NCBI GenBank assembly: GCA_034008185.1
Contig: CM067081.1
Coordinates: 14,073,821 to 14,137,820, forward strand
Direction of reading: 5' to 3'
DNA from: Gorsachius magnificus
Taxonomy: Eukaryota; Chordata; Aves; Pelecaniformes; Ardeidae
DNA: 64,000 nt
This document shows, in pieces, positions 10,301-23,399 of the stretch. The position numbers and the translations under genes are program-made. Every line of letters begins with the position of its first letter. Positions within the stretch are counted from its first letter, which is position 1. The notes under the pieces were generated by a model. That model saw only the letters and a list, made by a program, of their open reading frames with translations. It did no database searches and was not told where the DNA came from.

Positions 10301-13249
10301 AATGAATATTTAACATGTGTCTTTGAAGATGTGTAAATTAAGAGTTCCATGCAACATATCACGCAATGGATCAAAAAACCCAAGCAGGTGAAGAAATTCT
10401 TAAAAAGATTTCTTAAACAAATGCTTCCAGACAGCCAGTACAAAGAAAAGATGATACCTTTATTTTGGGTTGCTGCTGTGTCTGAATACATGAAGTCTCA
10501 TCCTGCATGGCAGTGTACAAGTTTGAAAAAATTTTTTTATCATTACCTATTAAAGTGTACTCCTTTTCCCTTTGATCCTTTTCTACGTGATCATCTTAAG
10601 AAATTGTATTAAAACCCCACGTCAGAAAAGCAGTGTCTCACCTAAATCTGTAGCTTAGTGTCTTAAAAATAATTTTTGTGTTCTTTTATCTTTTCTTTCC
10701 AGCTAGATCTTTTTTCTCCCTGTTGCACTATAGATTGACTCATGCTCTCTGGATGGAGCTTTCCGTAAACATCTACCAGACTGGCTCAGAATTTTATTAT
10801 TCTGTTATACTCCCAGTTCGTATTTTATTATATTGGGACCACTGTCAAGCACCTAGCGTGTTGGAATCTAAACACTGTTTTCACAGGAAATAAAAATTAG
10901 CTCAGAGTTTATGCCGATATTCAATTGTAAGAAAATCCATTTTTGGCAACAAATATTTTTCTTTCCCTGTCTTTTTAAATGAATATTTAAATAAATTAAA
11001 CAAGTATTTTACTACACCAAACTGTACTTGAGTCTTTGTTATTCCAAACCCGAGGCATTAGCTGTGACCTTCACATTTGAAGATGAAAAAACAGTGCAAA
11101 GTTTTTATATTTTTTATTCCATACTCCCCTCTTGGACATAACAAAGGCCTTTAAATTCCACCTCACTTTTTACAATTAGAAGTTTACTATAAAATCATGT
11201 CTTTCTAGCAAACTGGTGCAAAAAATCTCACTTTATTTATATGGAACCTGGTATGAAATTTAATGTCACACTTAATGTCTTAATTTAATTGAAGATGGAC
11301 TATAAAATGATAGAAGACAGCAAAGGATTATTTTTAACGAATATAGAGAAAACTATATAATGTTGGGGAAACTTCGTTCTTAAAAGTTTGGGGCTAGGAA
11401 AGTTTTCTGACTGAAAAATCTTTTTTTTTTCTTTCCTTGGAAAAAATTTAGCATGAAAAAGAATTAATTTTCTCAAGGTTTTTTGTTTGTTTGTCATCCC
11501 CCCGCAAGGAAATCAAGTTACAAGGTTTAAATGGTTGTCCAACTGTTAAGTGACAAAACCCAGGAAGTTGAGCTGACATTTTTCAAAATATTTTCCTTTT
11601 TTCAAAGCTTCCTGTGGGTCTAAGTTCAAATTTGAACATGCTCAAAGAGAGAGAAATTTCTTGTGCTTAATCTTGATGTTTAGTCTGTGTTTCTTCAGAA
11701 AATAGTTATGTGGGATTAAAATTTTACTGCCTTTGTAGCCTACACTCTGCCATAGATTCTGTTCTTGATCAGAGAAGATGGCTTTTAGCCTCCAGAAGAC
11801 CGTTATATTCATGAAGGGTGAGTGTGATCATTCAAGTAAGAAAACAAAAAATGTCTTACTACCATTTGGCACTATCATAGGCAAGTGTGCAAGTTACAGA
11901 AAGCTGAGATTTGTGATGTAGTGAGAGAATTTTGTTCAAATTGAACTATACCTACTCACAAATTGTAGAATCTCTTGTGGAATTAAATTCCGTTCTGAAA
12001 TCTTTTTCTCTACCTTTTGCTTACCTTAACTAAATTATCTGTATGCTGGCCCTGTGTCATTTTGCATTTGGATGGCACATACCACAGGAGATTGGTCTAA
12101 TAGACTCTCTAGACGATCCCTAGGAATTATTTGTGCACGAATACATACAACTAATTATGTATGCAAAATACGGACATTAAGATTTTGTCCTCTCCTTTAC
12201 TGCAGAAGAAGTACATTTCTGGTTTTTTCTGTTCTTAAAGCCTTTGAGTCAGAGCAGGCACTGATAACAAGTCAGGAAAAAAAAACCACAAACACAAACA
12301 ACGTTCCCCCTCTCCCCCAGTAGCAAACATATTTGTCTGAATTCTTAAACATAATCCATTTCTATCTCTAACAGGAATAGGGAAGTAACTGATCTTAACA
12401 CAGAACTTAAGAACACTGCAGTTCTATTTTAAGAACTTTTCTCAGGGATGCACGCTGGAAAAGAAGCAAGCTGCAGAACTTCCCATCAAGGGACATATTC
12501 AAAATTGAGTGAACAACTTGTAGGAAAAAAGGCTCTATAATTGTTAAGTAAACAAATAATGGGTTGTTCACTGTAGAAGTAAATAAAGAGCTGCAGCATA
12601 CTTTTTCTGTGGAATATTGGAATTATTGTTTCAATTTAAATGTGGATACAACTTGTACAATCTAAGTGCTTTGATTGCCCTGGCTGAAGGCAATCTACAA
12701 GTTAAAAAGTACAAGGGCATCTGAACCAAACATGTTCCTTAGGTCTGCTTTATATTTGAAGAAAATACACATCTCTTGACACTGCATATGTAGACCTGAG
12801 AAAGATCCCTGAGAACATATTTCTTTGAAGGCACAATTATCTATTTTCAACTGCAGAGAATAATGATTCCCATTTAAAATTATGCACTTCTAAATTACAA
12901 GGGGCATGAAGAGGTCAGATCGTGTCCCTCAAGATAAGATAATTGACAATATGTTCTGTACTTGTGGTACAGCCTATGTTATGCCTCTGTATTGTGTTTC
13001 CACACATGAACATTTGTGAGGCAGTTTCCGTATTGGCTCACATGGCTTTTTTCAATGGTGAATACATTGGAAAAAAATGTGATCTGTATGATATCAGAAC
13101 ATTTCAAGTTCCCTGAGTATTTCTGGTTCAAGACATGTTTATTTTCTGATGCAAAAGTTTGGCATGACTGACAAGCATCAGAATTTTCACCCTTTGGTGT
13201 CCTTACCTTCCTTCATGAGGAAACTTTTGGTTTTTTTTGTTTTTTTTTT
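10301..13249. other. AT-rich non-coding stretch
   Basis: No gene recognised. An 87-codon plus-strand frame at 10349-10612 begins next to the CR1 fragment. It has a lysine- and phenylalanine-rich composition and no motif, so I do not call it. The rest is AT-rich with T-runs near 13231-13252. Confidence 0.5.
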
Positions 13250-13454
13250 TTTAGTGTGAGGTGACTGAGTTCTGGAATGGGTTGCCCTGAGAGGTTGTGG
13301 AGTCTCCATACTTGAAGGTATTCAAAAGCTATCTGGTCACAATCCTGAGCAACCTGCTGTAGGTTACTCTCTTTGAGCCTGGGGGTTGGACTAAAGGAGC
13401 TCCACAGATCCTTTGCAACCTCAACTATTCAGTGATAGTTGATTCTATGATTCT
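13250..13454 (+). mobile_element. CR1 3' end fragment
   Basis: About 200 bp of CR1 ORF2 tail and 3' UTR: GTTCTGGAATGGGTTGCCC, GTTGTGGAGTCTCCAT, ACTTGAAGGTATTCAAAAGC, GAGCAACCTGCTGTAGG, GGGGTTGGACTAAAGGAGCTCC and a decayed octamer tail ending GATTCTATGATTC. Its 3' end lies about 60 bp from the start of the next repeat. Confidence 0.9.
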
Positions 13455-13514
13455 CCACTATTATTGCATTCCAATTCTATTTGCTCATTTAGTTAAGGCT
13501 ACTGAGAATATGGA

Positions 13515-13954
13515 AGGCATGTCTACCTGCTTTGCTGTGGGTCCTCTATGGACTGCAGTGTGGGTATCTGCTTTGACATGGTCATCTGTGGGCTACAGGA
13601 GGACAACCTCTTCGCCATGGTTTTCTCCACAGGCTGCAGGGGAATCTCTGTTCCAGCAGGTGGAGTACCTTGTCCCTGCCTTCTTCACTGACCTTTGGAT
13701 CTCCAGTGCTGTTTCTCACATTTTTTCTTACTCCTTTCTCAGCTCCTGCACAACAGTTTTTACCCTTTCTTAAATATGTTATCACAGAAGGCCACCAATA
13801 TCGCTGACGGGTGCAACTTTGGCCAGCCATGGGTATGTTTTGGAGCCATCTGAAAGTGGCTGTGTCCAGCCCGGGGCAGTCCCTGGTCTCTTCTCACAGA
13901 AGCCACCCCTGCAGCCCCCTGGCTGCCAAAACCTTGCCATGTAAGCTCAGTACA
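13515..13954 (-). mobile_element. LTR-like repeat fragment (TGTATTGGG family)
   Basis: This is the same family as the elements at 35.4, 42.2 and 44.5 kb, more diverged. Reading inward from its 5' end (minus strand, from 13954), it has the complement of AAACCTTGCCATGTAAG, AGAAGCCACCCCTGCAGCCCC and TTGGCCAGCCATGGG. Next comes a TATTTAAG-type TATA candidate (complement of CTTAAATATG near 13770), then the start of the tandem GC-rich part (GGCTGCAGGGGAATCTCTG and related units). The 3' half with the poly(A) region is missing. No protein is encoded; the open frames here are incidental. Confidence 0.72.
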
Positions 13955-14659
13955 AGGGGATTGTTTAAAATCTATAGATACTCTGCACTGTAAAACCAGG
14001 AAGCTTATTTACGTGGACAGCACAAACAGTTTCCTCATTTCTGGCCTGTTTCTGGATACATTTAAGCATTTATAATGATGTTTTCCCCATCTGATTTCTG
14101 CTGCTGCTATCAGAAATGTATGTTCAGTGCCTATGCCTTAGGCCAGATAGATTTTACTCTTTTACTCTTTAACCTCCAGTTTATGTCTTAAGAAAAAAAT
14201 ATTTTATACTGGATGGCATTTGAACTACAACTGGTTCCCTTCTGCCTTGTTGTGGAGCCTGGGGTAGTACGACACTCATGATTTTGTGAAAAGTCTATCT
14301 GTTTCTTCAGTTTTGCTTTCATTGGGATGCTGCTTAATTATTATTTACCTTCAAGTCCCATGTGGTTTTGCTTGTTCTGTTTTTTGTTCCTAAGCAATTT
14401 GGCTGAATGAAGGTTCTTTTTTTTTTAATTGATCCAGGTATTGTTTTAATTTTAAGTTTCTGTCTTGAAAATATTTGTGCACAACCCAAATATTTTATAT
14501 GGGTACAATACAAAAATTGGGATTTTTTTTTGTATAGGAAGATTTACTATCTTTCCAATACAACTTTTTTTTTTTTTTTTTTTTTAAAGATCTATATATA
14601 AAGCTCTATATAATGTTACACTGGGAAGCTGATAGTGCAAATAATTTTGGAAATAATTT
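13955..14659. other. AT-rich non-coding stretch
   Basis: No gene or repeat family recognised. It includes a T-run at 14565-14585. Confidence 0.5.
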
Positions 14660-15944
14660 CCAAACATACTAAGGACAAGAAGGTGATTAGGAATAGTTGG
14701 CATGGATTTATAAAGCAGAAATTATATTCAACCAACCTGACAGCCTTCTATGATGAAATGATCAGCTCAGTGGAGAGCAATGCCTTTAGTTAGTCTTCCG
14801 TAAGATTTTCATAGACAAAATTATGAAGTACAGACCAGATAAATGGACAATAATTGATTGGACAGTAAAGGATTGACAGTAGGTTTGGCAGCTAAGGGTT
14901 GAAAAATGGCTGAACTGTTGTCTCAGAGGGTTGTGATCAGAGACAGGAAATCCAGCTGGAGGCCAGTCACGAATGGTTTGTCCCATGGGTCAACACTGTG
15001 GCCAGTACTATTTAACATCTTCATTGATGGTCTGGGTGATGGGACAGAGTGCACCCTCAGCACATTTGCAGATGATACAAAACTGGGAGGAGTGGCTGAT
15101 GTGCCAGAGCATTGTGCTGACATTCACAAAGAGACTCCACAGGCTAGAGAAATGGGCAGACAGGGATCTTATCAAAGTCAACAAAGTTAAATGCATCTGA
15201 GGAAGAACAATTCCAAACACCAGGACAGACTGGGGCCAATCAGCTGAAATGTAGCTTGGCAAGGGAAGAACCTGGCGATCAGGGATACCAGCAAACTGAC
15301 CATGAGCCAGCACTGTGCTCTTGCAGCAAAGGCAGCCAACAGCCTCCAGGCCTGCATTAGGCAGAGTGTTGCCAGAAAGTTGGGGGAGGTGAACCTCCCC
15401 TGCCCCAGTACTTTACTCAGCCCTGGTGAGAAACATCTGGAGTGCTGTGTCAAGTGCTGGGCTGACCAGTGAAAGGGAGAAATGGACTTACTGGAGCAAG
15501 TCCAGCACAGGGCCAAAGATGACTGAGGGCTTGGAACATCTGTCACACAAGAAGAGGCTGAGAGAGCTGGGACTGTTCAGCCTGGAGAAGTGAAGGCTCA
15601 GGGGGATATCAGCACTGTGTATAAATACTTGATGACAGTGATGAGTAGAGAAGACAGAATCAGACACATCTCAGTGGTACACAGTGACAGGGCCAAAGGC
15701 AATGGGCACAAACTGAAACACAGGAATTTGCATTTAAACATAAGGAAAAACTTTTTTCCCTGTGAGGGTGGTTGAGCACAGGAGCAGGTTTCCCAGAGAG
15801 GCTGTGGTGTCTGTCTTTGGAGACAATGAAAACCTGATTGGACATGACCCCGAGCAACCTGCTGTAGGTGACCCTGCCTGAGCAGGAGGTTTGGACTAGA
15901 TGATCTCCAGAGATGCCTGACAACCTTAGCCATTCTGTGATTTT
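14660..15944 (+). mobile_element. CR1 retrotransposon, decayed, RT region to 3' UTR
   Basis: The second-longest CR1 tract on the plus strand. It starts with AGGACAAGAAGGTGATTAGG and CAACCTGACAGCCTTCTATG. It then covers the middle and C-terminal parts of ORF2 and ends in GGTTTGGACTAGATGATCTCC and CATTCTGTGATTTTA. Many substitutions and indels break the frame. Compared with the 45.1-kb copy, the segment that should hold the first catalytic Asp block (YLDFSKAFD) is degraded or deleted between about 14770 and 14860. Confidence 0.9.
14906..15190 (+). pseudogene. CR1 ORF2 reverse-transcriptase remnant
   Basis: An open stretch of about 95 codons carries the second half of the RT palm. The [17 protein letters not shown] block corresponds to the usual [11 protein letters not shown] region. 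It is followed by [13 protein letters not shown], whose Asp-Asp pair is the catalytic metal-binding motif. The frame then drifts off the CR1 pattern and stops, and the matching tail continues in other frames (15200-15900). The upstream catalytic Asp block is lost, so it cannot encode an active enzyme. The match to the CR1 family is clear; only the boundaries are uncertain. Confidence 0.85.
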
Positions 15945-18900
15945 ACATGTCAATATTTGTAGTTGTCTAATACTCAAGTTATTGAAAACACTATGATCCA
16001 TGGGCATTTCCTGTTCACTTACAAAAGCCATAGTTTCCAATGTCTTTGATACAGTAGGACTGTTTTCTTTATACTATTGCAAACCAGCTCACCTCACTGC
16101 TTTGCTCAGAAGACTCATTTCTGTACCAGTATTTTGGTATAACTTACTTGATTCTTTTATAAGCAAAAATGCTCAAAGACCGTTGTATTTTAACTTAATT
16201 CTGGTGTAAGGCTTTATACCTTGGAAGCTGTTGCTGCAATAGAAGAACCACTCATAAGCAAACAAGATGGAAGATAAAAAAAGAAATGCTAATTATCAGT
16301 GCCACGGACAAGCTTAGCTAGGAAAAAAAAATTGGCTTTGGAGCTCTGATTTTGGTTCATTCTCTTCCTAAACTCCCCACTTAGCAAATTGACTGATTGA
16401 GGAACAGGTCACAGCTGAGGTCACTGTTTCTTCTACAAGGATACAATTCTCTTGATATTCTTCCTAGCTCCTTGTTATTACTAATTTCTCCCAGCTACTT
16501 CAGGCCTAATATCTTCATCTTAATGCTGCAGATGTTGTTGACTCTTATTCATCTTTCAAGTATAGCTACTTGTTCAACTCATTTGCACAGAAGCATCAAA
16601 TTAGTAATGCTCCACTACAGTAGTTTATTGGAGTTTAATGTACTAGTTCCTCTACATTGGCTTAGTGAAACTATTTCAGATAATGTTTAGCAATAGCTTT
16701 ACTTTTGCAAGTATCAGTCACTTTGCATCTGTTATACTGTTCTGTGTGTAATTTCAATAGAAGTGATTTACTGAAGTTCCATAATGTTCTATTTAAAATC
16801 TACTTGAAGTGACATTAATTTTCTTCTTTTTTTAACTATGAAAATCAAAGTGCTAAAGTTGAGAGCAGCAGCACCTGTGTTTATTCATACAAACTGATAG
16901 CATTTGTCCCTATTGGTCCTGCACTATAGCTCACAAGGGATGTCACGATACCTAATGGCTAGAGAAGGACTGTAAATCAAAATCAAACATATGGATTTGA
17001 ACTGCTGAGTACTCAGCATGTTCGCTTGTCCTGCTTTTTATTTCCAACTAATTCAATTAATGAGGTATAACTTTATCCTTGACTTATGCTGAAAATGATC
17101 CATGACAAACACTGCTACTTTACATGTTGATTACAACCATTAACTGATCAGTAATTTTCCTTCAAATTCAGTTCTCTATGTCCCTTCCTTTGAAATCGTA
17201 ACAGGTTTTTGTGGTCATGCTTGCTGCCAGTGCTGCTTGTTAGGAGATATATCATGGGTTGGATATATCTCATGTAATATTAGAAATCTACCACAGAAAC
17301 ATCCTTATCTATGAATTTCCCTCTAGGGTCCCTTTATAAATGATGGAAAAATAGCAGCATTTTTCAGAGTATGATTCATCTGACCTATTTTAGCTGTCTA
17401 CTTTAGGATGAAATGAATTATGAGCTAGAAGTGCTTATTTCTCACCGCTGACCAAACTAGAAAGGGAGATATGGATGGGATCAAATTAATCCTTCCAATG
17501 TGCTTTATTTAATTTAATTTCTCCTTTACCTGAGATTACTTTATTGCCACTGCATAGGACAGTACAGAACAAAATATTTTTTAGCTAAATAGGGAAGACG
17601 GTTTACTGTGGTTGTACAACCCTGTGCATGAAGTCTGTATACAAATCTGAAATTCTAACTGAGTGATTACGGTGTATCAAAATACCACATTTCATAGCTT
17701 TGTCATGTTAAACAAATGGTTAACATCTTGAATTTTAGGATGGTGGATTTTTCTAGTTTTAAGAAAAGTTATGAGGTGACAGTTTGATTTTCTAACCATG
17801 GATATTAGACTAAAAAGAGGAAATGTTTTCTCTCTCCTAATTCAGGAAGATACTATAAAGCAGTGGGTATTATCACATTGTCTGCTTCAGAGCAAGTTAT
17901 CAGGAAAGAGAACATGGAGTTTTATTCAAAGATGAGAAACAGACTGAGAATAACCTATCAGAGGAATTCTGTGCAGAAATATTATATCTTAAAAAGAATC
18001 TTCATTAATTAAAATACTTTCAAGCATAATAAAAAGTTTCACAGTTTTTTTCCGTTTCTATGTCTTAGAAAAATGTACAGCTTCTTTTTAGTTACACACA
18101 GTCTTTTCCTCATAATGGGTTTTTTCTTGTTAGTGATGTGTTTGGGTACAAGAGAACACACACTTGCCTCTCTACAAGATACACAGAATTTCAAAACCAA
18201 ACTAATATCTTTTAATGCATAATTAAACTAGAATTTATTTTGCTTTCTTTTTCTATACTTTCATAGCCTAACTGGTTGCCTGAAATATTCTATCTAACTC
18301 CAATCTAGTAATCCAATGTTTTATGATCCAAATACCTTAGAGTTCCTGGTATTTCCAAAAAATACACGTTTGTTTATCTGTTTTCATTTTTGTGCACGTG
18401 GACACACACACACATATACACACACACAGAGCAGAAATACCCTAAATAGGACTCTAAGAGTGATTTTTTTTTTGCTTGTTTTTCTGTGGAAACTGAACTT
18501 TCCACAAATAACACGATAAAAAAAAAATAATTTTAAGTCCAACAAATTTTCTTTGAAATCAAATAGAAAACTGTGAGATGTGCTAGGAAATAGAATAGAT
18601 TCCTGTTATTCAGGTACTTTATGAGGTTTAAGACACACATATTCAGTCCCTTTCCAGAAGGAATTTTAAACAGCATTTTTAACAAGAGTCTTGGACTGCT
18701 GCTGTAGGGATATGCTGATAAAAGTGATCCTTTTCCATTGCTGTAGATGCTGATCCACCTCAGCCCCCAGAATATGCTTAAATATTGAAATATTGATGAA
18801 AAATTTGAAATATCATTGCAAGGAATATAACTGCATAAAATCTTAAACTGGGGAATGCAATTTAGACAAAAAAATATTTTAAATGTCTGTGGGGTAGGAA

Positions 18901-21739
18901 GGAGACCATTATTGGAGAAAAAGAGGAAAAGACTATCCCAAGTAACCCAACTAAAGATTACCCCAATTCTAGTGGTTAGAGCAGTCATCTGGAAAATTAA
19001 ATGTTTGTCATTCATTCTCCTACTTATGAATATTTTTCCAATGGATTTGTGTTGAATCTGTGAAAAAAATGAGATAATCAGAAACATGTTTTTCAGTAAA
19101 TGAGGTGTTTTTTTCTGACAGGTTCAATGACTGGGGAGCCACAGTTTATTATAATCTGGGGTATCAATATGAACTGAGACGTTTTAAATTTCCCTGACAC
19201 TTAAACAAAAACATTTTCTGAACTTTGGGGCCTATTTTCAAAAAAACACTGATGTCCTCAATGTGACTATTTTTATGGTCCAGCAAAACACAGTAACATT
19301 TGCATAATACTTCAGGTTGCAAGTTTTCTAGATTGGTGGCTAACTTGAGGTCAAATTGAATATAGAATTTAGTATAACTATGATAAAAGCAATTGAACTA
19401 ATTTTCCCTGTTAGTTTTACACACTGCACACTTTGGCTTTTGCAAAAAAAAAAAAACAACCCACATTTTTCATATTTCCAAAAAATACCATGACAGAATA
19501 GGTTAATCAATCACTGTCGCTTTCCAAACAGTAAGAGCTCTTATTACTTTCTCTTTAAGAAAGGTAGAGGGATTGGATAAGCATGTCAGAAAATGGCTTT
19601 TGAAACCAGACTGTCTGTGATTTGCTTACTAAACTTTCTGTTTCAAGTCTTGATCTTCAGTTCTGGATGGGAACTTAGGAAAGTGTGGCCTCAAATTTAA
19701 GGTAAAATTAAAAATTATTACTAGGACTTAGTTAAATTATAAAATGAAATTTTGCTTTGTTGTGAGAGAGTTTCCCTTCTTAGTCTGCATTGTATGTAGA
19801 CAATCTTTCTAAAATACATTAAATGTTTACTCTGAAATTAAATCTTGCTCCTGATCTACCTGAGGAAAGAGTTTGTTTCAGCTTTAATGCATTCCAAAAT
19901 TCAATTGCCTTTTACATTGAGTTCAACTCTGTGGTCACTTTTGGATCACTCTACATGGCTGTATTATTCTTAACAATGAGATTGTATCAAAAAATGTGTG
20001 AAATTTGGATTATTTTATTTTAGTAGTCCTTCCCTCATCACTCTTGTATTATTTTGAATTAGATATTCTATGCAGAAATAAAAAAAAAAAAAACAAAAAA
20101 CCAAAAACCCAGATAGTATAGGCTGTAATTTCCTTACCAGGTTCTGGATTAGTTTCAACCTAAGAAGGATGGTCCACAGCAAAGAGGATGGAGGAGAACA
20201 GAGAGAACTCAGATTATATGGTGCTTTTGGAGAGACATTCAAGTAGTGCTTTCTCAGAGGTACAGAGGGTGTAGTACAAAGTCTTTGTAGACTCTGGAGC
20301 TGTGCGTGGAAGATGAGACCAGGACTTGTAAAGTGAGAATTGTTGAAGCTTATTTAATAGGTAAAGTAACCCTTAGATTTACAGGATCTACTGTCACAGA
20401 ATGGCTGCTGAAGAAAAAAAGAAAATCCATCTCACAAGGCATTTCAAGCAATGAAAAAACATTATCTTTTACTAAATATCTGCACTTTTAAATGAAAAAA
20501 TAAGTTTGTATCACAAGGAGGGGAAAAAATCTCAATTTCTTCTGATGTAAAAGGGAAATGGGTTATAGAAAAGCCTTTTTTGTCTTCTCCCTTTCTGGAG
20601 CTAGAGAGACTGCCTCCATCTTCAGTTGAAGACTTTGTACACTATCTTTCATGTAGATTTAAGCATTCTTAAAAATCAGCTGAAGTTTTGTTGCTTTTCC
20701 ATTTTAATTCCTGGTATTTTGTTCTTAAAACTCTCCAAAACCACGCAGAAGCACAAAAAAGAATCCACAAAGCAATCAATTTTTCTAAAAAAAAACTTTT
20801 TCATGGCCTAAAAATAATGATTTTTGAACCAAGACTACATAATTGAGAAATAATCCTTATATTAATATTTTGTCAGATTCTAACTAGAAGATATTTTCAT
20901 GAGCTTGTACAAACATATCTGTTCATGGCTGAAGGGACTTTGAGACTGATAAGGCTATTTCTTTTCAAAACTCTGTAGCCATGTATCAAGCAAACACAGG
21001 AGTGTAAATTAAAGGTAAATTAAAGGCTAATTTCCTGATTTTTTTAGACTAGCAAGAAAATTGCTTCAGCAAGAAACATCTAGAACTACATTCATAAAAT
21101 AGATGGCAAGGAGGAAATATTCAAACTTTTTTTCTGATGCAGGCTTGGAAAATAAGTTTAGTGATCATACTAAGTCACACAGTCATTCTGACTGCATATA
21201 GCTCCAGAAGAAAATACAGCAAAATTTAGAGGACAATGAAGATTTTGCCGGGATTGAGCATGTCTCAAATATATTATATATCTCATTTCATTGTCATTGT
21301 TTCAATGCTCCATTGACAAAGCTCACAGGTACCAATGACTCTGCTCCTAATTTAGTTAGAAGTCTACTACTGTAAAAGAAAGAGAAAAGTGGATCTACAC
21401 AGGTACACGCTATCCTCATAAAACTAAAAATATTAAATACAGTGAGAGAGGGAGAAGGGATTTTTGCTAAATCTAACCAACCCATTCCATTTAGTAAGTT
21501 GTAATATTACACCATATTATGTTTCTGAAGTAGTTAGCCTATACATAATGTTCCAAGAGAAAAAAGAGTCATGAAATATGAAGGCTGATCTCCAAATAAG
21601 ATGCAGAAGGTTTTATGAACTTCCTGGAAGCAGCATTCATCAAAGGCAATTAAGAATAAAGATGTCATTGCTCGTTCAAATAGCCTATAAGTAGCATGTT
21701 ACCTGGTGTTTGGGGGGAAAGGAAAGAAGAAGGGAGCAC
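15945..21739. other. AT-rich non-coding stretch
   Basis: No gene recognised. It contains the longest repeat-free open frame in the window (minus strand, 18533-19087, 184 codons from a true ATG). That frame is rich in Phe, Ile, Leu and Ser with no motif, and is probably chance in AT-rich DNA. A short CA/TA-rich patch lies at 18401-18428 and A-runs lie near 18522, 19445 and 20081. Confidence 0.5.
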
Positions 21740-21872
21740 TGCTGTTTGCTTATCCTCTTCATACTTTTCTCTAGGACATGTGTTATATGTTGTTGGCTAG
21801 TTATGAAAAGCAGCTATTGGACTAGGTGGACCTTTAATCTGACCTGTTACAGCCATTGTTATGTTCTCATGT
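21740..21872 (+). repeat. Old retroposon 3' tail (sauropsid type)
   Basis: CTATTGGACTAGGTGGACC, TTTAATCTGACC, CAGCCATTGTTATGTTCTCATG closely follows a tail very common in turtle and crocodile genomes: TGGACTAGATGGACC, TTTGGTCTGACCCAG, then CTTATGTTCTTATG. The preceding CTGCTGTTTGCTTATCC also fits. I read it as an ancient LINE or SINE 3' end. The 91-codon frame at 21710-21985 runs across it and is not a gene. Confidence 0.55.
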
Positions 21873-23399
21873 CTTCAGAAGTCTATAATAAAGAGAAGAA
21901 ACCAGAAGCCAGGAAGGTGCTAATTAATATTTATAGTAGAACTAAATTAATCAAAGAACTTGAAAAAAGGGATAGGAAGAAGTGATGTAAGACTCGGAAG
22001 TACCATGGTACACCCCTGGCGGACTATGCAATGTCCCATTGCAAAGAAACAACACCTAGTAAAAGACAAGGGAGGGATGTTCTGGTATAGCAAAGATCAT
22101 AACTTTTACTAAGTCTCTTATGCAGCACCAGAAAAAGGAGAAAAGAAGAACAAAGCATGCACGGGGTGGGGGGGGGGGAGGGGGGGGGGAGGGGGGAGGA
22201 AAAATAAAAAAAAAAAGAGAAGGTTCATTTTGAGTTAGGACTGAAATACCTACAAAGAAAATCTAAATGGATGTGGTTTGGGGCTTATTCTTAATAAGGC
22301 ATTTAATTGCTTTCTCTCTTAGAGGCTTATTTGCTTCTTTTTAGCATTGAACAGTATGACCTTATTGTTCTTAACTTTTTCATTGCATTATAAGTGTAAG
22401 TTTACTAAAGTTCTTTGCTTAAGCACTTCTTCTTGACCATATTGCCATCCACTTAATTGTAGGGAAATGTGAAGAGACAGCTATACTAGAAGGTTTTATT
22501 AAAGCATCAAAAGCCAGCAAGCTATCTGCACAAGCCAATTAAATGGCAATGCATGTCCCCAAAGTAGAAAGCGCATATGGTTACATGTAAGCTGATATTT
22601 TGTTCAGCAAATAAATCAACCTTTACACAATACACTCCATAAAACTAATCAGGCACAATATACTTCATATGGATTAGCAGTCCCTTCACCCAGGTATGTT
22701 AAAAAGCATCTGGAAAGTTACTTTACCACTATATCAACTATCACTGAAAGATATTCCTTGATATTTCACAATCCAATAAACTGTGTGTGCACTAGTAATG
22801 ACTCATTGAAACTAATGTATGTGCAATGTATTCAAGCACTTCCTGCTTTCCATGGCTTCCTTGACCAGAGATTCACGTGATTTTGGGGAACACTTCCCAG
22901 CTGTATGAATTGGTAAAGAAGTCCACAAATGTGTAAGACTCACTTTGGTGGATCACATACTTCACCTTTACAGAGCATGAAAGATCACAGACATGTATAT
23001 TTTATTTAAGTATAGAGCTGACCAAAATGCAGTTCCTAGTACACGGGATTACATTTTTAATTCAGTTTTTATCTATGAAGTCTTTATTTTATCTCAAGTA
23101 ATCCTGTTTATGAATGTCAGCTTCCCCAGATGTCTTTAGGGTCCCCAGATGCACAGGCTCCAGAGTCACCAGGAGTTCAGGCTGAGTTCTGCCCTGTTGT
23201 GGGCTTGGGGAAAGATCTTGAAACACAAGATGTTTTGAATGTTATGTATTGGATATAATCATAATATCACTGAACTGTTGCATTCAAATATTTTGTCCTG
23301 CCTTATTATAATGAAAGTTATTTTGGATGCAACACCATCCTTCCTTCAGCTATCCAAATGATCTACCGCCCCTTCAAAACAAGAAGTATCGATAAATAA
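21873..23399. other. AT-rich stretch with a G-run and a conserved-looking patch
   Basis: No gene recognised. It includes the G-run at 22163. The segment 22440-22720 has clustered homeodomain-type words (TTAATTG, AATTAAATGGCAATGCATG) and resembles conserved non-coding DNA, but conservation cannot be judged from one sequence. AATAAA occurs at about 23394 just before the GC-rich island. Confidence 0.45.
22163..22216 (+). repeat. G-run followed by A-run
   Basis: Long G stretches (runs of about 13, 10 and 6) are separated by single T or A bases, then followed by an A-rich run. The plus strand has ample G tracts for a G-quadruplex. Run lengths in such a tract are prone to sequencing error. Confidence 0.9.

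Noticed and set aside
10349..10612. 87-codon frame next to a CR1 fragment
   Set aside because: It is not in the CR1 coding strand or pattern, has no motif and no conserved start context.
18533..19087. 184-codon minus-strand open frame as a gene
   Set aside because: It has a true ATG but its Phe/Ile/Leu/Ser-rich composition, the AT-rich context, and the lack of any motif, splice context or repeat relationship make chance the best explanation.
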